This document shows positions 10,401 to 19,400 of a DNA stretch of 64,000 nt, one piece after another (the first letter of the stretch is position 1; the number at the start of each line of letters is the position of its first letter). Source of the DNA: Bugulina stolonifera (Eukaryota > Bryozoa > Gymnolaemata > Cheilostomatida > Bugulidae); NCBI GenBank assembly GCA_935421135.1, contig OW285197.1, positions 992,001-1,056,000 of the forward strand, written 5' to 3'. Under the pieces are notes generated by a model. It searched no databases. It was not told the DNA's origin and saw only the letters and a program-made list of their open reading frames with translations. Position numbers and translations under genes: made by a program.

Positions 10401-13400
10401 ATTTCTTGACTCCTCCCTTTTTTTATCCAATCCCAATGTGACCCGATGCACCCCGATGTGAATCCGATGCACCCCGATGTGAATCCGAAGCCTCCCGATG
10501 TGAATCCGAAGCCTCCCGATGCATCCCGATGTGAATCCGAAGCCTTCCGATGCATCCCGATGTGATTCCGAAGCTTCCCGATGCATCCCGATGTGAATCC
10601 GAAGCTTCCCGATGCATCCCGATGTGAATTGACACATCGGGATGCATCGGGAGGCTTCGGATTCACATCGGGGTGGGGAAATGGTTAGACTCCGCCCACT
10701 GAATACTACTATTTAAGGTATGAGTTTCTCACTCTAGCAGTATGAACAATCAGCCTCTAGTCAACAGAGTGAGAGTAAACAGAGACAGCTACCTACTAGT
10801 CAGTGCCTGATCAGAGATGTCAACAAGTAGAACATAAGGTTAGTGTTAAATGGAGTAATTGGCAGCAATTGTGAAGTGTTTATTGTATAAAATGCTATCA
10901 AGCTAAAAAATAACTCACACCCTACTACTATATATTTTTATAGGGAGGCTAAACAATTTAATATATTACATAATGCTGACTTAACACATGCACACAACCT
11001 TTTATTTATTCTATTGCTACTATTGTGAAAAGTTTATCTAATGTATAATAGATATGACATACTCTTTTAAATATGTGTCTTTTATTCTTTCAATTGTGTT
11101 TTAACACGTGTACACAATCTTTTATCCATTCTATTGTCACCATTGCGAAAAGTTTATTTAATGTATTATATATGCTGACTTAACACATGTACATGGTTCT
11201 TTATTGTCAATACAATGTATATCATAGAAACAACCCTTCTTCCCATCAGTATATTTATAGCCAAGACTTTACACATTTCTTTATTAACAATGCAATGCAC
11301 ATCATAAACCAAGCCTTCCGTAGTACTTCTTCTTATCGCTAATGAGAGCTGTAGGCGAAGCGCAGCCGAATTCGCTCGTTTAGATCACAAGCTTTTCGAG
11401 TGGGGAGGCGCAGGAGAAGCGGCGGGCCGCTGCCTAGTCGCTTGGCCCGGTGGATACGGGGCACCGGCGTCGCCTCCACGTGTACGGTCGGCGCCGCACG
11501 CAACGTGGGCGGACGCGGCTTGACCGCCTCAAACGATCGGTCGTTCGGGTGAGTGGGGGTTGCGGGGGGAGGGTGGGCGGCGGTGGAGGAGGGGTGGCGG
11601 TGATGACGGTGATGGCGGCGGCGGTGGCGGCGGCGGCGGCGGTGGTGGTGGCGGCGGTGGCGGCGGTGGCGGCGGTGGCGGCGGTGGCGGCGGTGGCGGT
11701 GGTGGCGGCGGTGGTGAGGGCGGTGGTGGCGGCGGCGGTGGCGGCGGTGAGGGCGGCGGTGGCGGCGGCGGGGACGGCGGTGGCGCGGACGGGACGAGGG
11801 CGGTGGCGGGGAGTGGGGGAGGAGTGGGAGGTGGGGGAGGGGGAGGGGAGGAGGGCGGGAAGGAGGGAGGGAAGGGGTCGTGGCCGGGTTCGGGGTCAAG
11901 TGTGCAAATGTTTTTTCGACCAATCAGAAGGGGGGATTTTGGGGTGACCTTGGCAAGGTCGTGTGCAAAATTTTTGTGCTCTTCTGTGATTGGTTAAAAT
12001 CGGAAATACCGGCTTGTGATTGGTTGAAAACAGGGGTCAATGAGTGCGTGTCTGTCTAGAAGTGCACTGACTATACTACTCATGTACAATAATGCGTACC
12101 TATTGATTACATGTACTTCACTTGGTACCTCACTAGGGATTACTTAGCATATACCATGCTATTAGCTATGGGGAATCATACATCAATACTCAAAGGTGTT
12201 GGTTTGCATTGCACTAAAGCGCTATGCCGGGCTTTCCATTAGACTTCCAAAAATAGAGGTCGACCTGTTTTTTTTTAGGCCATCATGAAAGCCACCGTAC
12301 CACTGTGCTGAAAGTGCCATAATGTTAAAATTCCTATAAAAAGCGTATGAAATGCTAGTTCTAGAAGGGGTGGGCCCTCACTATGAATATGATGTTAAAT
12401 ATCACCTTTCTCTTGTGAGCATTATGGTTATTTACTTACACTTGGTTTAGCTCAGTGGAAAGGCATGCTTCTGCTAAAACCATATTATCTAATCAGGAAG
12501 TAATAATATAAAAGTAGAAGCTCATATAGTTACTGAAAGGGTGATGCTATAAATGGCTACTAGATGCTGCTAAAAATTCATAGCATGACTAGGCCACCTC
12601 CAGCCCATCAAGGCAAGGCTTTCTTGTGCGGACAGAGTGTAGCTTGCACAGGCTGGACCACAGTTATGTCACTATTGACCAATCATAAAATGGTACCATA
12701 GCAAAGGTACAAGGGAATCTCTACAAATGTTATTGTTGGTATACTTTTGTAAAAGGTCAATTGGTATAAACTCTGGAAAAGTCTGCTGTGAAACGACCAG
12801 TCAGTACACATAGGCATGGAACAATAACAGGTGTAGATGCGCATCGCAGTACCTCACCAACATTTTGGACATGACCACACAAGGCATGTAGCCACTGTGC
12901 ATGTGCCGATATCCACTGAGAAGGTGGTTTGAAAACTCATATCTTGGTGTCTTTACGGTTTCTAGCCAATCAGATTTCAGGCTTATAATCAGGTTACTAT
13001 TCAATAACGGGTCTAGCATCTCAGCATTTAACATGTTTTGTTACTACTCAATGACAGGTCTAACACTGGGGTAGAGTACAATGTGCTGCTTGACTCGGGC
13101 ACTCCTCTTACCTCAGTCATACAGGAAGCTCTATTCTATCTTCAAGTAAATGACCTTAAGATGAACTTCAACAACACAGTTGTCACAGACTTGCAGTTGC
13201 TTTCTTACCCAGCATGTAAGTAGTTCTCCTCTGATGATATACGGCGTCACATGTATATTCAGTGATATTCCATGCTTCGTATTTTCCTTTAAAGGGAGTT
13301 GGTTCACCCTACAAAGCTCCATTCCGGTCTAATTCCATGCTTCGTATTTTGTTCAACTGTTTTGTGGCAAACACGTTTAAGTTTGTCCACCTATGACATT

Positions 13401-16400
13401 ATAGTACAATAACCTTAGGAGTTAAAACTGGCTACGCATTGTCTGATGTGAATTCAACCGTAACAAGGAGTGCACAGCCAAACTGACGTCATAGCATAAT
13501 GTAGTTATACGAGCGTAAAGACTATTGCGCTAGCCAAAGATAGAGCACTACTAACTAGTACATGTACATTAGCAAGCCCAAATTCTAAGAATGTTACTTC
13601 CATCCTACGAAACAATAAAAATCCCTACGTATTTTTGGAAATATGACATCTCCCGCTCGAAGGAGCTTGCTCCTACGAAGGTCAGGAAATACGTATTTTT
13701 CGCCAACTCCATCCTTCGTTCAAATACGAAGCTAAATATATATTTTCCATCTTTATTCTGGCGGAGAATATGTCCAGTGGACTTTTGTCCAAAAAACTAG
13801 AAGCTAAAGTACAAAAAGTTAGATTGCAGTATGGGAAGGAAAAACAGAGAAAAGTAGAGAAAAAAAGAAATAGCTAGCTTGAATTTTAAAATAGCAAACA
13901 ACTACTGGTAAATTAGTTATAGTAACACATATAAAATTGCAAGCATGTAGCAAATAAAACTAGTAGAGTAAAAGACGAGTAAATAAACTAAAAGCAATAA
14001 ATATAGAATTTTGAGCATTTAGCAGAATAAAACTAATAAAGTACAATACAGAGTGTTGGTAAAATGAGTTTTAATCAGGAAGAAGAAGAATATGGTTTTT
14101 GATGGCATTTTTTAAAGATTGTTAAGATTGACTCATCTTTATGTGGTTGGGGAGAACGTTAAACCTCTCGGCACCAAAACTGGCAATGGCAAATCTAAAA
14201 TTTTCCCTGGAGAGTCTAAAACCTTGGCTCTTTGCTAAACGCGTTTCACTAGTTAATTTCACAGGTAAAAGGTTATTATCGATAACTGGAATTAGGTGGT
14301 TAACAAGTTTATAAAAAAACAAACATATATAGATATTCAAATCGAATAGTTAGTTTTGTAATGTTGAATATTCGGCGGGTGCTATTTTTTGAGTTGTTAA
14401 TGTCTATAATCTTTAGACACCGGTTTTCAATTTTCAAAAACTCATTTTTAATGTATTCATTTGTGGTGTACAACAGTGGGGCACAGTATTCTAAGCTAGC
14501 TCGTAGAAGACCTACATACTATAGAGCAGCTAATTTGGGTGTTAAAAACTTGCGGTTGCGCTGGAAATTGGAAACTATTGAATAAAGCTTTTGTTTAATC
14601 TTGCTAGGGTGAGACTTAAAATTTAACCGGCTGTCAAGAATAACACCAAGATATTTAATTTTAGAGGACTGTTTAAAAGTTTGATTGTCAAGTTTTAGGT
14701 CAGGGGCTTTCATGTCACTAGTATTTAAAATTGTTATGACATCGGTTTTGGCACTGTTTAAAACCAGACAGTTTTCACTGTACCAATTTGAAGCAAGTTT
14801 AATGTTTTTCTCCATTAATCCAGCAGAAGTAGCACGGAGCAAAATACGAAGCATGGAATATTGTAATGGTTTCTGTGTTTTGGTGCGGTCGTCCTTGGAC
14901 GACTATCGACCCAGAAATGTAGTGCCTATGAGTGGTAATAGGACTTCGCATTACATGAAAGATCGAGCGGTCTCAGTAGCCCAAATACTACCAAAGACGA
15001 CCCATCTGATCTCAAGTCCGACCTTCAGACTATACAATGAAAGAGAGTGATCCGACCTAGTAGGCAGTTCGCTATGCGAATGACCTGGCAAAAGGAAGTG
15101 AAAGTCTCTGTATCAAGACGTATAGATGTGTCTTTATTGAAAGCCAAGTGAAGACTGAGACAATGAACAGTAAAACAATGCCCTTTATATAGTATAAGGA
15201 CTTCCGGCCGACGTGACGTCGGGAAAAGACGACGTGTGGTCGTCCGGAAGTTGCGCAACAAGATGGCCGCCGGAAGCCCGACGGCCGACCCAAAATAGGT
15301 CGGGTTCTACAAAAGTTGCTTATAATGGTCCAATTCATGTACAAAATGAATATCAATGGATTCTGAGAGGTCGGGCCTCTGTACATGGGTATAAAAGGCA
15401 TTAAAAGACTTAGTAACAATCATGTAACTATATACAATAACATATAGTAAAGTACAAGTAGATATATACATGTATGTGCACACAATAATGAGTGTCAGAT
15501 GGAAGATACGACTTGGCGTACCATCACAATATCACCGATTCTCTCAGTCTACTATCTATAGGGCATTGTACATTGTACCATATGATATATCATTTATAGT
15601 GTCTGTTGCGAATTTCTCCTGTGGTACAACAATAGTGGACTCAGCTGGTAAAGTGCATAGGCTACTAGACTGTGGACCCAACGGTAACTGTACAGAACCT
15701 GCCGGGGGTGTGGGATACCCCCTATGTGAGTGTGATCCAAAGAACACAGGCTACCGCTGCTCTGAAGCAGGTGAAAAGATTTCTAAACTAATTTGAATTG
15801 TAAATTGAGTTTTGGTCCTAACTACATTTATATTAGGTGTGTCAAAGGGTGAATGCAGTGTACATCACGTCCGATAGTTCCTCATGTATACGTGTAACAT
15901 TGTACTCACTGGTTTATTTTAGTGTGTTCTCAGCCCCCTGCTGCAGCAATTGGTTCTTTTAGTCCAGATCTTACCGTTTACACCGAAGGAATGGAGGTGG
16001 TCTACACCTGCCCCCAAGGTTACACGAACCTATGTGCAGACGCTAAGGCTATCTGCACAAAAGGTGCTTGGACATTCAACTACTGTTTGCCGTTCTGTAT
16101 TAAAGGTATGTGTACCACTCTGCATGTATGTTTTATGAAGACAATAAGGTAGTAAGCGCAAATCTAGTTGCAGTATGGAGTTGTCCTCTCTCTGTTATTA
16201 ATCTACAAGTCTATTGACCGTTGTAGTAGATGTGTGCTCCCAGCCCCCATCAGCTCCCAATGGAGACTATGCTCCTAAGAAAAGTACTTATGATCAGGAT
16301 GACAAAGTGGTTTATTCCTGCAAGAAAGGCTACAGAATGTACTGCTCTGGAGCTGAGGCTACGTGCGAGAATGGAGTGTGGAAGTACAGTACCTGTCTAC

Positions 16401-19400
16401 CTAGCTGTGTGGATCAAAGTAAGTTTAAAAGGCGCTAAAATATGAGCTCCACCCAGCCCCCCTCTCCTCCGGTTAGAACTTTAGGCTGGGACTGATCAAT
16501 AGTTACACAGGCACACTGCTTCGCTATCAGTTATCATCTCTTCAGTTTCTTCTGCTAAAGCTAGACGCTGTCGAATGTTTCATATGATCTTCTGAGCACC
16601 ACAACCTGCAGTCATTGGTCGTCGGCTATAACCTAAAAAGTTTAATATGAAGGGAAGACGACTCCATTTACATCATACTGCTAAAATTTCTTAAACGAGG
16701 ACGAGTTCGTGCACCAAAGGTCCAAAGGGTCCAAGGCTGGAACTGCCTCCCTGCAAGAGTAAGACACTGTAGGTTGAGTTGAAAGATGCTGCTTTATTAG
16801 AGCGTGATCAACAACTGACTAGCATAAGAAAATGTACTTGCTTATATACTAAATCAATATCCGGCAAAAGTTCCGGTAAAACGCCCGATAGAGTATCGGG
16901 TGGGACGATAGAGTATTGGCCCTGAAAATTGCATATCGCGGAAAAAGGCCCGAGGTCCGACCTAAAAAGGGTCGGCCATTACAAAAAGGGCTTATAATCA
17001 TGTGGAAGATGCAATATATTAAAATCAGCATGTTCTGACCATCAGTCGTAAATTACAGTAGTAGAAAAGCCTCAGTAATTTACAATGCTAATATGTGAGC
17101 TTGCATGATTGGATCATAATGATAGAGAATAACGACAGGCAAGTTTAGGCAAGTTATACATCCAGTAATTAAGAGAGTATAATATAGCCAATGTCATGCA
17201 GTTATTATAAGAGTCTGCATGTTATAGTGAGCTGGAAACACTACAGTATTGTGGTGAAACAGCCTCCGTGGCAATGGTCTCCCTGGGCCAACCACACAAC
17301 ATGAACATTATTGCACTGACATTGCATACCTATCTATCTTATACAATTATATTCATGGTGTTTATATCATATATATATATAATCAACTGCAATTGTGTGC
17401 TTTACTATTATTATCTGTCAATATAAGACATCACATTTTCTGTATGAAATCAGTTGTCGATTGCGCAAAAATAAAGCAACATCTCCTAACTCAAACCTAT
17501 AGAGGCTTTCTCTTGTAGGCGGGTAACTCCACCGGCGGATCCATAGATCCATACGGCTCAAGTTCATCCCCATCCTCGTTTAAGCATATCTCTATACCAC
17601 TTCTACGGCTTAGGTTGATCCCGGATTCTATATGAATCTAGCGTCGGGCCTAAGCTCCTAGAATACCAGATCTTTCATTGCACTCCTCTGGAGTATAAAG
17701 TCTACAAGACCTACATCGGTCCTGAGCTCTTCAATGAGTCTCGGCATCGGCCTACATCAAATATACAATAATAAGAGCACTAAAATAACTGTTCACTCTT
17801 TATGTAATGAGCAGAAGGTTACTTGGTCGGCCTCTACCACCTTCCAAGCCCTTCCCATACTAGTGTCCTATTGGCACTCGTATGTAACTATACTCAAAAA
17901 CATTACAGTATCATACATTGTATATTAGTAACGCTGATACAGTGTTTCGTAGCATATAAGCAGCACATGGTACAGTACAGAGTGTCCACTGGCCAGTCCT
18001 GCAGTTCCAATCTACATATTGTAGAACTTATTGCACTGTACATTGTTTTCACTACTTACACCACACTACACTTCACTACTTTCGCTGCGTGTACTTGTGC
18101 CTATGCACTGTGCAGTCTCACATACACGCAGCCTAGATGTTACCTGCGGTGTGTATCCTCATAGCTAACCTTGATATACTCTGAGTGCTGCTAGTAGCAC
18201 TGATGAAGTAAAAATGATAAATAGGTAGACAATTGAGACCTGTTTTCCATGATGGCTATGCAGTGTACAACACTTTTATCCTCCACATTGACTTGGCAGA
18301 ACCAAAATCAAAGTCACAAGTCATTCTTGTGTCCAAGTCAAGTCACATTGATATACAAGTCAAAATCAAGTCAAGCCGGCAAGTTGGCAAGTTCAAGCAA
18401 AGTTCAAGTCACGTAAATCTTTAACTTGGACACAGCTCTGCCTATCTGTGACTTATCATGGATTGTTTACCAGAATGATAATAGACATGCGGGCACATCA
18501 TGTAGATTAAACGCTTTGTCTTTATGAAAGACTACTAGTGTCACCAATTTTGGTTTCTGGAAATCACATTCTGCCCAGGTATGGTGCCTCTCGAGTAACC
18601 ATACAATATCCCCTAGGTAGCCATACGGTGTCTCCTAGGTAACCATACGGTGTCTTCATGTAGCCATATGGTGTCTCCATGTAGCCATACGGTTGTAATG
18701 GTTTCTGTGATTTGGTGCGGTCGTCCTTGGACGACTATCGACCCAGAAAGGAAGTGCCTATGAGTGGTAATAGGACTTCGCATTACATGAAAGATCGAGC
18801 GGTCTCAGTAGCCCGATAACTACCAGAGATGACCCATCTGGTCCCAAGTCTGACCTTCAGACTATACGTTGAAAGAGAGTGATCCGACCTAGTAGGCGGT
18901 TCGCTAAGCGAATGACCTAGTAAAAGGAAGTGAAAGTCTCTGTATCAAGTATAGATGTGTCTTTATTGAAAGCCAAGTGAAGATTGAGACAATGAACAGT
19001 AAAACAGTGCCCTTTATATAGTATGAGGACTTCCGGCCGACGTAAGGTCGGGAAAAGACGACGTGTGGTGGTCCGGAAGTTGCGCAACAAGATGGCCGCC
19101 GGAAGCCCGACGGCCGACCCAAAGGTCGGGTTCTACAAAAGTTGCTTATAATGGTCCAATTCATGTACAAAATGAATATCAATGGATTCTGAGAGGTCGG
19201 GCCTCTGTACATGGGTATAAAAGGCATTAAAAGACTTAGTAATAGTCATGTAACTATATACAATAGTGTAATGGTTTCTGTGATTTGGTGCGGTCGTCCT
19301 TGGACGACTATCGACCCAGAAATGAAGTGCCTATGAGTGGTAATAGGACTTCGCATTACATGAAAGATCGAGCGGTCTCAGTAGCCCAAGAACTACCAAA

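Larger units (their letters stand above)
948..12080 (+). mobile_element. Polinton/Maverick (adintovirus-like) element 1, complete, 11,133 bp
   Basis: The element is bounded by inverted repeats that begin AGTAGTATAGTC (948) and end with the exact reverse complement (12080). It is flanked on both sides by the hexamer CATGTA (942-947 and 12081-12086), the 6-bp duplication expected of Polinton integration; a 5'-AG terminus is also typical. Inside are the family hallmarks: packaging ATPase, retroviral-type integrase with chromodomain, double-jelly-roll capsid protein, penton-like protein and adenain-type protease, all open and on the plus strand. The protein-primed DNA polymerase B normally present is missing. 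The element lies in a host-gene intron, in the same direction as the host gene. Confidence 0.95.

Noticed and set aside
10284..10666. 117-codon minus-strand frames of His/Ala/Ser/Gly repeats
   Set aside because: Shadows of the element 1 minisatellite in the divergent promoter.
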